Origin: Candidatus Thermochlorobacter aerophilus
GTDB lineage: Bacteria; Bacteroidota; Chlorobiia; Chlorobiales; Thermochlorobacteraceae
DNA length: 64,000 nt
Reading direction: 5' to 3'
NCBI GenBank assembly: GCA_002794105.1
Contig: PHFL01000039.1
Coordinates: 1-64,000, forward strand
Position numbers and translations under genes: made by a program
The notes under the pieces: generated by a model
What the model saw: the letters and a program-made list of their open reading frames with translations, nothing else
Told to the model about the DNA's origin: nothing
The model's database searches: none
Shown here: positions 34,303 to 43,466 of the stretch, piece by piece
Numbering within the stretch: the stretch's first letter is position 1
How the letters are laid out: the number at the start of each line of letters is the position of its first letter

Positions 34303-34920
34303 ATGCAAGAGTGGATAGAGCGCATCAATACAGAAGTGTTCTTTTTCGTCAATGCTTCCATGAAGCATGCCATCAACGATATTTGGCTGGGCTATAGCAC
34401 GCACTTAGGAAATGGCTGGATACTTTTTCCGATTGCGGCACTGGTGCTGTTTGTGTATGAGCGCGCCACCTTTTGGAAAAATTTGAGCTACTTAGCATTG
34501 GCAGGGGTTATAGGCGGTTTTTTGCTCACACAAGCAAAGCTATTTTTTGATGCTCCACGACCGCTGGCAGTATATCACGACCAAATTCAAGCGGGGCTTA
34601 TCCATATCAACGTGATGTTTGAGCCGCTGTACTCATACTCATTTCCCTCGGGGCATGCACAGACGGCATTTACAGTTGCTCATGCATTAGCATTGCAATG
34701 CACAAGACTAAGTTGGTGGGTGAAAGCTGGGCTCTATGGCTTAGCAGGAATTGTGGCGATTTCACGCATATATGTAGGCGCACACTTTCCTGTGGATGTG
34801 CTGGCAGGTGCAGGAATAGGAATTGCAACTTCACACGTGGCATGGTGGATATTTCGTGCCGTAGCAGATAGAAAAAGCATGCAAAAAGAAAATTTGTCAA
34901 GTGCTAACTCAAACGCATAG
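34303..34920 (+). CDS. PAP2-family phosphatase
   Basis: 205-aa integral membrane phosphatase, probably acting on lipid phosphates such as undecaprenyl diphosphate or phosphatidic acid. The three catalytic motifs are present: 'KLFFDAPRP' (KxxxxxxRP), 'SFPSGH' and 'SRIYVGAHFPVDV'. Five to six hydrophobic spans surround them. Starts 6 bp after queG and ends 5 bp before the DUF4293 gene. BacA-like undecaprenyl recycling is plausible given cell-division genes downstream, but not proven. Confidence 0.88.
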   Translation: MQEWIERINTEVFFFVNASMKHAINDIWLGYSTHLGNGWILFPIAALVLFVYERATFWKNLSYLALAGVIGGFLLTQAKLFFDAPRPLAVYHDQIQAGLIHINVMFEPLYSYSFPSGHAQTAFTVAHALALQCTRLSWWVKAGLYGLAGIVAISRIYVGAHFPVDVLAGAGIGIATSHVAWWIFRAVADRKSMQKENLSSANSNA

Positions 34921-34925
34921 AAACA

Positions 34926-35396
34926 ATGCTGGCGCGCATTCAAACCGTGTATCTTTTTTTGGCTGCCGTGTGCGCGGCGCTCAATATCGGTGTGGTGCCA
35001 TTCTGGAAATATGAGTTTTCCAACCCCGATGCAGCGCCAATGATGCTGTATGGCTTCGGAAGTTTCGGCAAAGGTCTGTCAATGGGAATTCTCTTCTGGA
35101 TTTTCAATGCAGGCATTGCTGTTGCGACACTCTTGCCACTGATTAACATTGCACTGTTTAATAACCGACGCTTGCAAGCCAAATTGGCACTGATTATAGC
35201 TGCAGTGGAAATCGTCGCTATTGCGTTTGGCACGGTGGCAGCACTGGCACTGCAAGCTAAACTGGGCTCAGACAGTGTGCGGCACGTGCCTCAACTCGGT
35301 TTCGTGTTGCTGGTGATTTCGCCGATTTTTGCGCTTTTAGCAAGGCGAGGAATTTTGAAAGATGAAGAAATCGCTACGGCTTACAAACGACTCTGA
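34926..35396 (+). CDS. DUF4293-type membrane protein
   Basis: 156 aa with four predicted spans. The start 'MLARIQTVYLFLAAVCAALN' and end 'LLARRGILKDEEIATAYKRL' match the pattern of DUF4293, a family essentially confined to Bacteroidota/Chlorobiota. No biochemical role is known. Located in the queG-ftsE operon, which supports taxonomic placement rather than function. Confidence 0.8.
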   Translation: MLARIQTVYLFLAAVCAALNIGVVPFWKYEFSNPDAAPMMLYGFGSFGKGLSMGILFWIFNAGIAVATLLPLINIALFNNRRLQAKLALIIAAVEIVAIAFGTVAALALQAKLGSDSVRHVPQLGFVLLVISPIFALLARRGILKDEEIATAYKRL

Positions 35397-35411
35397 AAGG
35401 AAAGCTAAACA

Positions 35412-36452
35412 ATGCTCATACTTTGGACACAAGGAGACCCAAACGGGATTGGTTCAGAAATTATTCTCAAAGCATTTGAGGCGCTAAAGCAGAGCGAGCA
35501 TCAGTTTGTGGTGGTCGGCTCATACTGCATGATGAAATACTATGCAAAACATCTGGGCTTGAACGTGCCTATCAAGGAAATCACCGCGCTGCATGAAATC
35601 AGTCCAACAGCGGATTCAGAAGAGAGACAACTTTATGTGCTTAGTCTATCATGCAACATAAAAGCACGCGTGGGAGAAATTCAAGCGGATGCGGGAAACT
35701 TAGCCATGCAAGCCATCGAGACAGCGGCAACGCTGTGCCTGTTGCAAAAAGCCGATGCCATGGTAACCGCACCCATTCACAAGCAAGCGATTCAACTGGC
35801 AGGATACAAGTTTCAAGGACACACTGATTTTCTTGAGCATCTATCTCGCCCCTACGATAAAGCCGCAAAGGCGCAAATGATTTTGGTTGACCGCCCAAGC
35901 GCACTGCGCGTGGCGCTGGCGACCGTGCATGTTCCACTCAAGGAAGTTTCTGAAACCTTACGACGGTCGGATGCTCTAAGAACCAGCATAGAGGCGCTGT
36001 CCAAAGCCTTGATGAAGGATTTTGCCATTCCATCGCCATGCATTGCCGTGTTGGGGCTAAATCCACATGCGTCAGATGGTGGCGTGATTGGATGCGAAGA
36101 AATTGAGTGGATTCAGCCAGAGCTGGATAGGTTGAAAGAAACATTCAATGTTCATGGCGTCTTCGCGGCAGATGGATTTTTCGGCGCCAAACTCTACAAG
36201 CAGTTTGATGCGGTGCTGGCACTGTATCACGACCAAGGACTGATTCCATTCAAGATGCTGGCGTTTGAGACCGGCGTCAATGTAACGGCGGGATTGCCAA
36301 TTGTGCGCACATCACCTGACCACGGCACAGCATTTGACATCGCTGGCAAAGGCATTGCCAATCCAAAGAGCTTCATTGAAGCCACTTTGCTGGCGTGTGA
36401 AATTGCTGCACAGCGCAAAAAATATCAGGTCTCATCTGGTGTAGAAGCATGA
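35412..36452 (+). CDS. pdxA: 4-hydroxythreonine-4-phosphate dehydrogenase
   Basis: 346-aa NAD-dependent enzyme of pyridoxal-phosphate synthesis (DXP-dependent route). 'GDPNGIGSEIILKAF' at the N-terminus, 'MVTAPIHKQAIQLAGYKFQG' with 'HTDFLEHL', metal His in 'LALYHDQGLIPFKML', and the end 'TSPDHGTAFDIAGKG'. All metal-binding histidines appear present. Its stop overlaps the ftsE start in ATGA. Confidence 0.95.
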   Translation: MLILWTQGDPNGIGSEIILKAFEALKQSEHQFVVVGSYCMMKYYAKHLGLNVPIKEITALHEISPTADSEERQLYVLSLSCNIKARVGEIQADAGNLAMQAIETAATLCLLQKADAMVTAPIHKQAIQLAGYKFQGHTDFLEHLSRPYDKAAKAQMILVDRPSALRVALATVHVPLKEVSETLRRSDALRTSIEALSKALMKDFAIPSPCIAVLGLNPHASDGGVIGCEEIEWIQPELDRLKETFNVHGVFAADGFFGAKLYKQFDAVLALYHDQGLIPFKMLAFETGVNVTAGLPIVRTSPDHGTAFDIAGKGIANPKSFIEATLLACEIAAQRKKYQVSSGVEA

Positions 36453-37123
36453 TTGCTCTGCGTGACGTCTCATTGCGATTCGGCAATAAGTCAATCTTTG
36501 AGCGAGTGTCGTTAGAAATCGGACGCGGTGAATTTCTTTACGTCCTAGGCAAAAGCGGTGCAGGCAAAAGTTCGCTGCTCAAGTTGCTCTACATGGAAAT
36601 TTTCCCTGATAGCGGGGAAGTGCAAGTCGGCGAGTTTAACTCACGCACCATTCGAAAGCATGAGATTCCATACTTGCGGCGCAACTTGGGCATCGTCTTC
36701 CAAGAATTTCGTCTCTTTGAAGACCGCACTGTGTATGAAAATGTGGCTTTTGTGCTGGAAGTAACCGGCACGCGTCGCAAAGACATTCCGAAAAAAGTAA
36801 GCGATGCCCTCTCTGAAGTTGGCTTATCGCAGAAGCGTAACGAGATGCCCCACACGCTCTCTGGCGGTGAGCAGCAGCGCGTTGCCATCGCACGAGCCAT
36901 TGTGCGTGAGCCATATGTGCTCTTGGCAGATGAGCCCACAGGAAACTTAGACCCAGAAGTCTCGCTGGAAATCATGCAAATCCTAAAACGCATTAGCTTC
37001 AAGGGAATTACAACTATCGTGGTTACGCACGACTATCACATCGCTGAAAAACTGCCTGCCAAGACGCTCATGGTCAGGGATGGAAAAATTGAAGAAATCA
37101 CGGCGCTGCCGAAAATTATCTAA
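36449..37123 (+). CDS. ftsE: Cell division ATP-binding protein FtsE
   Basis: 224-aa ABC ATPase that drives FtsX. Walker A 'LGKSGAGKSSLLKLLY', Q-loop 'GIVFQEFRLFEDRTVYENV', signature 'LSGGEQQRVAIARAI', Walker B 'VLLADEPTGNLDPEVS', switch 'VVTHD'. The 'FQEFRLFEDRTVYENVA' segment is typical of FtsE. Overlaps pdxA by 4 bp. It converges on the sugar transferase gene 11 bp beyond. Confidence 0.94.
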   Translation: MIALRDVSLRFGNKSIFERVSLEIGRGEFLYVLGKSGAGKSSLLKLLYMEIFPDSGEVQVGEFNSRTIRKHEIPYLRRNLGIVFQEFRLFEDRTVYENVAFVLEVTGTRRKDIPKKVSDALSEVGLSQKRNEMPHTLSGGEQQRVAIARAIVREPYVLLADEPTGNLDPEVSLEIMQILKRISFKGITTIVVTHDYHIAEKLPAKTLMVRDGKIEEITALPKII

Positions 37124-37134
37124 GCCAAAGCACA

Positions 37135-38550
37135 TCACTGACCGCGACCAGCAAAGATGACATAAATGGTGGCTAACAAAATCTTGAAGTCCATTGAAAG
37201 GCTCATATTCTCAACATAGAACAGGTCATATTTCATGCGCTCGAGCATCTCATCAAGATTTGAAGCATATCCGAATTTCACTTGTCCCCAACTGGTGATG
37301 CCCGGACGAACACGGTGCAAGCGCGCATAGTGAGGCGCAATCGCTTTCAGCTGCTCAACAAAGTAAGGGCGTTCAGGGCGGGGACCCACGATGGACATAT
37401 CACCGATTAAAACATTCCAAAACTGCGGTAGCTCATCAAGGCGATACTTGCGCAAGAACTTGCCAAATGAAGTAATGCGTGCATCATCTTTCTGCGTAAG
37501 CATCGGCACACCGTTTTCTGCATCCTTGTGCATGGAGCGAAATTTGTAAATCGTAAAATGCCGCCCATGCCGACCGACACGAGTTTGGCAATAAATCGGT
37601 GAGGCTTTTGTGTCATACCACACAATGAAGGCAATGAGAATCAAAACTGGCGAGAGGAAAATCAGAGCAGAGAGCGAAAACACAATATCAAAAAGCCGCT
37701 TAAGGTTTTCAGCGAAGGGTGTCAGTGAAGGTGGAGAAAGTTCAATGAGCGGCGTGCCATAAATTTGCGTGGTGCGTGCCGCGCCCGAAAGAATATCATA
37801 CATGTCGGGCAGAATTTTCAGGCTGATGTTTTTGCCTTCGCAGCGACCAATAACGCGCAGAAGGTCGTCATGCTTCGCTGATTGCATGGCAATAATCACT
37901 TCGGCAATGTTGTGCCGTGTAAGCAAATCTTCAAGGTCATCTAAGTCGCCAAGTGTGCGAGATGGAAGTGATGTAGCATGAGAGCACTCTTTGATGAACC
38001 CCACGACATCCAAACCAAGCGCAGGATGCTGGGCAATATCCGATGCAAGCGATAAGGCACGCTGACCAGTGCCGATGATAACCGCACGCCGGCGACCAAT
38101 TCCTTTTTCCACAAGCAAGCGGCGCTGATAGCTGCGCTGAATCAAGCGACCGACGGGCATCACAGAGCAGAGCACCAGCCAATACAGTGCCGCACCGTAG
38201 CGCGACGAGTAGGTGCGAGGCATATCATCGGCATGAAATTCGGCAACATCGTCAGCAAAAATCAAAATGAAGAGAAGAAAAGTGCCGAAGGTGATGGCTT
38301 TCAGCACAGTTACGGCTTCCTCGTAGCGTGAGCTAAAACGCCAATCGCGATAAAGACCAAACAGCCAAAAGATAAGTATCCAGCCAACCGTCAGCGTGAG
38401 CATCGGCAAGACCAGCATGGGGGCTTGTTCGGTAAAAGCCACAAAATGAATAGAGTTGCGGATAGCATAGTAAAGCAAAAAGGCAAGGTTGAATGAGAAA
38501 AAGTCAATAGTTAGGGTCAGCAGGCGCTGTGTGGTTTCAGGCTTGAGCAT
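37135..38550 (-). CDS. Exopolysaccharide polyprenyl glycosylphosphotransferase (initiating sugar transferase)
   Basis: 471 aa. Transfers a sugar-1-phosphate to undecaprenyl phosphate to start polysaccharide repeat synthesis. Four to five N-terminal spans, a CoA-binding-like Rossmann segment (about 140-250, 'AVIIGTGQRALSLASDI'), a fifth span and the bacterial sugar transferase domain: 'KRLFDIVFSLSALIFLSPVL', 'YKFRSMHKDAE', 'KYRLDELPQFWNVLIGDMS', 'VGPRPERPYFV' and 'RPGITSWGQV'. Start 38550 ('MLKPETTQR') suits the family; the frame extends 15 codons upstream. No glycosyltransferase cluster follows; a Wzi-like gene lies upstream. Confidence 0.9.
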   Translation of the reverse strand: MLKPETTQRLLTLTIDFFSFNLAFLLYYAIRNSIHFVAFTEQAPMLVLPMLTLTVGWILIFWLFGLYRDWRFSSRYEEAVTVLKAITFGTFLLFILIFADDVAEFHADDMPRTYSSRYGAALYWLVLCSVMPVGRLIQRSYQRRLLVEKGIGRRRAVIIGTGQRALSLASDIAQHPALGLDVVGFIKECSHATSLPSRTLGDLDDLEDLLTRHNIAEVIIAMQSAKHDDLLRVIGRCEGKNISLKILPDMYDILSGAARTTQIYGTPLIELSPPSLTPFAENLKRLFDIVFSLSALIFLSPVLILIAFIVWYDTKASPIYCQTRVGRHGRHFTIYKFRSMHKDAENGVPMLTQKDDARITSFGKFLRKYRLDELPQFWNVLIGDMSIVGPRPERPYFVEQLKAIAPHYARLHRVRPGITSWGQVKFGYASNLDEMLERMKYDLFYVENMSLSMDFKILLATIYVIFAGRGQ

Positions 38551-38690
38551 AGGCTGTTTTGGTCGGAGTAACAGCACGGAAGTTCTTAGCCGCATAGTTC
38601 AACACTTCAACGCCGCGGCGCATTTGCCTCATGTATCTGAAGGCACGGCAAAGTGTATAGAGCGCAAAAATACACTTCTCTTGAAAGAAC

Positions 38691-40433
38691 TCAATACTCT
38701 GCTGTAAAACGCAAGAACCCGAAACTAAACGGACGAGACAATCCAAGCGAAACTTGCTGTTCAACTTGATAGCTATAGCGTAACTCAAAGACATAATTTT
38801 TCAGCGGTTCATACCGTAGCGAGGCTGTAAAGATAAAGTCGTTAAAGCGCTCGCCATCAAGAAAAGGCGCAGCACGACGCAAGGGAATATCTGGACCATG
38901 TGTCAGACCAATATCGCCACCCACGTTCTTGACAAGGCGACCTTGCTCATCGTAGATGTTTTCGCCACGACGAATGCTGCGAAACTCAAAATTGAGACGC
39001 AAATTCTCAAGCACATTATACGACAAGCGCACATAGAGTTCATCCGCATTTGGACCAATAGGATTGCCAACGGGCAGACCGCTTGCTGTAAAGGCATTGC
39101 GCGGGTCAACATGCGAGTAAAAAAACGGGCGGATGTAAGTGTATTCCACAACAGCGGAAAAATTCTGAATCCAGAAGGCTTCATACCAAAACATGCCAAC
39201 CTGAAAAGCATATTTATCCGTAACAAACTCATTTGGCGAAAAGAATTGAAACGAGAGCGCCTCATCCATCACAAACGTGCCTTGAAACTCCAGATTCTTA
39301 AAAAAGTGAGTTTGCACATCGACAAAAATGAGAGAATTGTCGCGGTCTTGTAGCACATCTTGTTCCAAAAACTTGTAGAAGACAATTGGATTGAGATAAG
39401 CAAGCTCCAAGCCCCTGCCTGAATAGACCATGACATCGCCAAAGGTGGCAGAAAACCAGTTCGGCACGCTGACTTTCAGTTTGTGCATGGCAAAGAACTT
39501 GGTAAAGCGCTCGTCACGATTGAAACTGAAATTGCCGACCGTAGAGACATGAACCATAGAGTAGTGAAAAATGCCGTAGTTGGCATTGATTTTGAAGAAA
39601 TCAAACACAGGACCGGAGCCAGAGACGAGTAAGCGGTTGCCGTATCCGAACCCATAGCGAATGGGTTCGCGTCCAATTTGAAAGGCGAGATTGAGGTCAG
39701 CGGTGGGCTCGGTGTAGAAGCGCACATACCCTTCGCTGAGCGTATAGTTTGGAAATTCTTCGGGTTGGATATTGCCTTCGATGAGTTTGAAGTTGGTGCG
39801 CAAGTCTGGGCGAGCGGCAAGCACAAGGTCGCGGCTGCCTGGGTTCATGCCTTGCGTGAAAGAAAGCATGGTGCCAAGCTGACCAAAGAGCGTTACACGA
39901 AAACGAAATGCGGCATCATAAACAAATGCTGAAACATTTGGGCGTGGCTCAAGTCGCAAGACATTGTAACCGCCAAGCAAAAGCTCGGTGAAAACGCTGG
40001 TGCTATCGCGCTTGTAGAAGAAAAAATTCTTTTCCTTGTCAGAAAAAATTTCAGCGGCACGTTCATCAAAGGGACGGTCATACTGAATGAGGTTAGAAAA
40101 GGTCTCACTGTTTTGAAACGATTCATCGAAGGTGATTTGAAAGCGGCGCAGCAGCTTGCGCTCGGTATCGCTAAGCTCATTTTCCTTAGCGGCAATTTCG
40201 CGCAGGAGTCGGATAACTTCCAAGCGAGAGAGCGGCAAGTTGTCGTCATGAAAAAATGACGTGATTTTTTTGACGCGCATTTCCTTGAGGTATTCATAGA
40301 TATCGACAGCGTGGAACGTGGCGTTGAGAGGAATGTTATCCTGCTGGGCATAGAGCAGGCGCGCCGCAAAGCAGAGCAATGTCAAAAGCAGAAAGCCAAG
40401 CAGTCGAGGCATGCGAAGTTGATAACGTTGCAA
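38691..40433 (-). CDS. Putative outer membrane beta-barrel protein, capsule-assembly Wzi-like
   Basis: 580 aa (or 573 from an internal ATG at 40412). Signal peptide 'LLGFLLLTLLCFAARLLYAQ'. A helical N-terminal segment ('DIYEYLKEMRVKKITSFFHD') of about 80 residues precedes many amphipathic strands with aromatic girdles and the closing 'FSFGFLRFTAEY', ending in an aromatic residue as for BAM substrates. 'GREPIRYGFGYGNRLLVSG' recalls Wzi-type capsule anchors. The neighbouring polysaccharide-initiating transferase supports a surface-glycan role. Family assignment is tentative; the barrel call is firmer. Confidence 0.68.
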   Translation of the reverse strand: MQRYQLRMPRLLGFLLLTLLCFAARLLYAQQDNIPLNATFHAVDIYEYLKEMRVKKITSFFHDDNLPLSRLEVIRLLREIAAKENELSDTERKLLRRFQITFDESFQNSETFSNLIQYDRPFDERAAEIFSDKEKNFFFYKRDSTSVFTELLLGGYNVLRLEPRPNVSAFVYDAAFRFRVTLFGQLGTMLSFTQGMNPGSRDLVLAARPDLRTNFKLIEGNIQPEEFPNYTLSEGYVRFYTEPTADLNLAFQIGREPIRYGFGYGNRLLVSGSGPVFDFFKINANYGIFHYSMVHVSTVGNFSFNRDERFTKFFAMHKLKVSVPNWFSATFGDVMVYSGRGLELAYLNPIVFYKFLEQDVLQDRDNSLIFVDVQTHFFKNLEFQGTFVMDEALSFQFFSPNEFVTDKYAFQVGMFWYEAFWIQNFSAVVEYTYIRPFFYSHVDPRNAFTASGLPVGNPIGPNADELYVRLSYNVLENLRLNFEFRSIRRGENIYDEQGRLVKNVGGDIGLTHGPDIPLRRAAPFLDGERFNDFIFTASLRYEPLKNYVFELRYSYQVEQQVSLGLSRPFSFGFLRFTAEY

Positions 40434-40474
40434 AAAGCTGGCAATCGCACCAAGTGATGCGTGCTTGAAGGAGG

Positions 40475-41476
40475 CTATGGTGAATCTTTGTAAATCTGAA
40501 CAACGGGTTCGCCACGCTCGTTGATGTAAGCACGATACATGCCTTCGCTATTGAAAGGCATGGCAATATTTCCATGCTTATCGAGAATGATCATGCCACC
40601 GTCGCCACCGAGCTTGCCAATTTTCTCAATGACAAGTTTGCCGGCTTCTGCCGCCGAAAGTCCTTTGTAAGCCATCAGGGCGGAGACATCGAAAGCCGCA
40701 ACAGTGCGAATAAAATACTCACCCCAACCTGTGGTGGAAACGGCACAGGTTGCATTGTTGGCGTAAGTGCCAGCACCGATGATAGGTGAATCGCCGACGC
40801 GACCGTAGCGCTTGTTCATCATGCCGCCTGTAGAAGTACCCGCTGCAAGATTGCCGAACTTATCGAGAGCTACGGCGCCAACCGTGCCTTTCTTATCAGG
40901 CTGACGCCCTTGCGAGGATTTCTCACGCTCTTTGGCGCGCTCGAGCCCTTTCTGGCGTTCTGGCGTGATGAAGTAAGTTTCGGGCACCAGCTCAAACCCT
41001 TGCGATTGGGCGAAGATTTCAGCGCCCTCGCCGACGAGCAAAACATGCGGCGATTTTTCCATCACGGCGCGTGCCAGCGAAATAGGGTTTTTAATGCGGT
41101 GCACAGCCGCCACTGCGCCAGCAGCAAGTGTCTTGCCGTCCATGATGGAGGCATCAAGTTCTGCTTTGCCGTCAGCGTTGAGCACAGCGCCTTTGCCCGC
41201 ATTGAAGAGCGGAGAATCTTCTAAAATTTTAATTGCCGCTTCAACGGCGTCTAACCCGCTGCCGCCAGATTGAAGGATGCGGTATCCAGCCAGCACCGCT
41301 TCGGTAAGTTTTTCCCGATAAGCCTGCTCTTTTTCAGGCGACATATCTTGCTTGCGAATAACGCCAGCGCCGCCATGGATAGCAAAGGCAATTTTGCCCG
41401 TAGCAGGTGCTGAAGGCTGCGCTTGAACATGAAGGCTTATCATGGAAAAAACAAGTGTGCAAAAAAGAAAACGCAT
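40475..41476 (-). CDS. iaaA: Isoaspartyl peptidase / type III L-asparaginase
   Basis: 333-aa Ntn hydrolase that cleaves isoaspartyl dipeptides and asparagine after self-cleavage. Signal peptide 'FLFCTLVFSMISLHVQAQ' indicates export. 'FAIHGGAGVIRKQDM' is the N-terminal signature, 'LFNAGKGAVLNADGKAELDA' follows, and the autocleavage Gly-Thr is in 'DKKGTVGAVALDKFG'. 'GRVGDSPIIGAGTYAN' and 'GDGGMIILDKHG' complete the active site. It lies 40 bp upstream of the barrel gene on the same strand. Confidence 0.93.
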   Translation of the reverse strand: MRFLFCTLVFSMISLHVQAQPSAPATGKIAFAIHGGAGVIRKQDMSPEKEQAYREKLTEAVLAGYRILQSGGSGLDAVEAAIKILEDSPLFNAGKGAVLNADGKAELDASIMDGKTLAAGAVAAVHRIKNPISLARAVMEKSPHVLLVGEGAEIFAQSQGFELVPETYFITPERQKGLERAKEREKSSQGRQPDKKGTVGAVALDKFGNLAAGTSTGGMMNKRYGRVGDSPIIGAGTYANNATCAVSTTGWGEYFIRTVAAFDVSALMAYKGLSAAEAGKLVIEKIGKLGGDGGMIILDKHGNIAMPFNSEGMYRAYINERGEPVVQIYKDSP

Positions 41477-41560
41477 GGCAATACAAAAGTGTGTTGATTA
41501 TCGAATGAAATGAGATTTCTGAACTACACGGACAACATCGCTGAATAAAGACTTATGAAA

Positions 41561-41925
41561 TCACAAAAATAAGAAACCAGTGTAAAGCAAAAAGAGCAAG
41601 AGCAAAGCCACAAAGACGAGTACATTCTTACGACCAAACACACTGGCGCTCACAAAATAAGCTCGACCAGCGATTCAAAAATTCAAATGCAGGGTAAAAC
41701 AAAATGACGACAATCATCATGCCAAGCACCGTAAGCAGATATGGATTGTCTTGACGAACCTATCGAGACTTGTAACCAGCGCGTTAATGGATGTGGTAAC
41801 AAGGTCAGTGCAGAGCAGCGTGAGTGCAACATAACTCGGGAGTGGCGACAAGTGCGAGATGATTTTTGCTGATGCGTATCAAGGCTTGCAGGCATAGCAA
41901 AAAAGAGAAGCAATTTTCAGCTAAG
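41561..41925 (-). pseudogene. Decayed membrane-protein gene (several frameshifts)
   Basis: On the minus strand one membrane-protein sequence can be followed across at least three frame changes: 'CLQALIRISK', then 'SHLSPLPSYVALTLLCTDLV' through 'TTSINALVTSLD', then 'RQDNPYLLTVLGMMIVVILF' through 'YPAFEFLN', then 'RAYFVSASVFGRKN' and a final span 'VLVFVALLLLFLLYTGFLFL' before a stop. One break coincides with an AAAAA run. No usable start is seen upstream. It lies immediately downstream of the SPFH gene, where an NfeD-like partner is often found, but the sequence is too damaged to assign. Confidence 0.6.
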
Positions 41926-41995
41926 CAAATAAAATATCAAAGCTTCTCTTCAAAAGAATAATGCAGCAATTATGATGACAGGAGCAACAAGCATG

Positions 41996-42949
41996 CTACA
42001 CTTTGGGAACAGTGCGCTCAGAGCTGTTTTTGTTCAAGTCTGCAATGCCGTGACTGAGTGCCATGAGCTGCTGCAAAGTGCGAGTCATGCCCTCGACCGA
42101 GGCGTCAAGGAAAATAACATTGCCTTTACCATTTTCAGCAAAGTGCTTGATGGCTTCAGTCCACATTGAAAAAAGAATGAAAGAGGCGTCCAGATGTGCG
42201 TCTGCCATTTCCTTAGCAGCATTCTTCATGCCGCGTGCCACTTCTTCGCGGAAGAGCGCTACACCCTGACCGCGCAGCTGTGCCGCCTGTCGTTCCGCTT
42301 CGGCGGCAATTTTGATGGCATTGCCTTCTGCTTCGGCTTGCTTGGTTTTCGTAATAAGCAGGGCTTGACCTTCATTTTCTGCCGCCGCTTTAAGATTCTT
42401 TGAAGCTACCACTTGCGACATCGAGCGCATGATGGCTTCGTCAAACGTAATGTCATTAATTTGCAAATCAATTAAATGATACCCCCACGACTCCAGCGTC
42501 GGGTCAATTTGCTCTTTGACATAATGGACAATTTCAGAGCGTAGCCCAAGAATTTCAGCCTGACGCTTCTTAGCAACAAAACCGCGCACCGAACCCTCTA
42601 CCGTGCGCACTAAGGCTTGCATAAAGTTCTGTTCATTGACAAACTTAAAAGCCACATTTTTGATAGTCTCTTCTTCTTGGTTAAGCACAGAATACACCAA
42701 GAGCGATTGGAAATTGACATTGGCTTGGTCTTCAGTGATGGCTTGAAATGTAAGTTCTACCGAGCGATTCTGAATGGAGATACGGGTCTCAATTTTTTCA
42801 AGAATAGGAATCCTAAAGTTCAGACCGGGGCGTAGCACACGCTTGTATTGCCCAAACTGGGTGATAACAGCCACGGTGCCTTGCTTAACCGTAACAAAGC
42901 ATTGGGAGAGCACAAGCGCAATAATAACGAGAATGATAATAGCGGTCAT
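41996..42949 (-). CDS. SPFH/Band 7 (stomatin/prohibitin-like) membrane protein
   Basis: 317 aa from the ATG at 42949, which has AAAGGAG about 9 nt upstream; the longer frame is not needed. One N-terminal membrane anchor ('AIIILVIIALVLSQCF'), then 'VKQGTVAVITQFGQYKRVLR' and 'PGLNFRIPILEKIETRIS', the SPFH domain, and 'EAIMRSMSQVVASKNLKAAA' leading into an Ala/Glu-rich coiled coil (about 185-250). Such proteins oligomerise into membrane microdomain scaffolds and guard proteases. No intact NfeD gene is adjacent. Confidence 0.92.
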   Translation of the reverse strand: MTAIIILVIIALVLSQCFVTVKQGTVAVITQFGQYKRVLRPGLNFRIPILEKIETRISIQNRSVELTFQAITEDQANVNFQSLLVYSVLNQEEETIKNVAFKFVNEQNFMQALVRTVEGSVRGFVAKKRQAEILGLRSEIVHYVKEQIDPTLESWGYHLIDLQINDITFDEAIMRSMSQVVASKNLKAAAENEGQALLITKTKQAEAEGNAIKIAAEAERQAAQLRGQGVALFREEVARGMKNAAKEMADAHLDASFILFSMWTEAIKHFAENGKGNVIFLDASVEGMTRTLQQLMALSHGIADLNKNSSERTVPKV

Positions 42950-42984
42950 AGTGAAGAACTCCTTTCTTTCTGAGTTGCAAGAGG

Positions 42985-43392
42985 CTAAGCAAGATAGAGA
43001 AAAACAAAGACCATGCAAAGGACGAAGTGAATCGTAGTATCAAGCCAAACAAGGCGATAGAGCCGCTGAATATGAGGTAAGACGAGCACCAGCGCCATGC
43101 GCCAAAACAGCTCACCGACGCAGCAAAAAAATAGAGGCAAACTGAGGCGATTCATGCGCTGGACTTGGGTGAAATCGCCAACCGTATAGCGACCAAAATC
43201 GCGTGTGATGCCGCAAAAGGGACAAGGCTGACCCGTGCGTGCCTGATACCAGCAGTGCGAAAGAGATGGAAAGACTTTGGTAAGCAGAGGCGATACAAAC
43301 GGAAAAATCAAGGCATAGCCGCTCAGCACAAGCAGCACAAGGCTGACGACCCGATACGATTCCCCCAAAGCGTGAAGCCGAAAATGTGACAT
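42985..43392 (-). CDS. DUF2752-family membrane protein
   Basis: 135 aa with three spans and the family hallmark 'TGQPCPFCGITRDF', a CPxCG-x-TR motif between span 1 and 2. Function unknown; the Cys pair may bind metal or be redox-active. It lies 35 bp upstream of the SPFH gene on the same strand. Confidence 0.85.
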   Translation of the reverse strand: MSHFRLHALGESYRVVSLVLLVLSGYALIFPFVSPLLTKVFPSLSHCWYQARTGQPCPFCGITRDFGRYTVGDFTQVQRMNRLSLPLFFCCVGELFWRMALVLVLPHIQRLYRLVWLDTTIHFVLCMVFVFLYLA

Positions 43393-43466
43393 AAGAGAGC
43401 TATAGTAAGCGATTTGGTAAGCTCCTTGCCGATGGCTACAGCGGATGTAAAAACCCTCGTGCGGGA

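Noticed and set aside
41683-41913. 76-codon minus-strand frame
   Set aside because: It is a mixed-frame shadow inside the decayed membrane-protein gene; real coding similarity runs in other frames.
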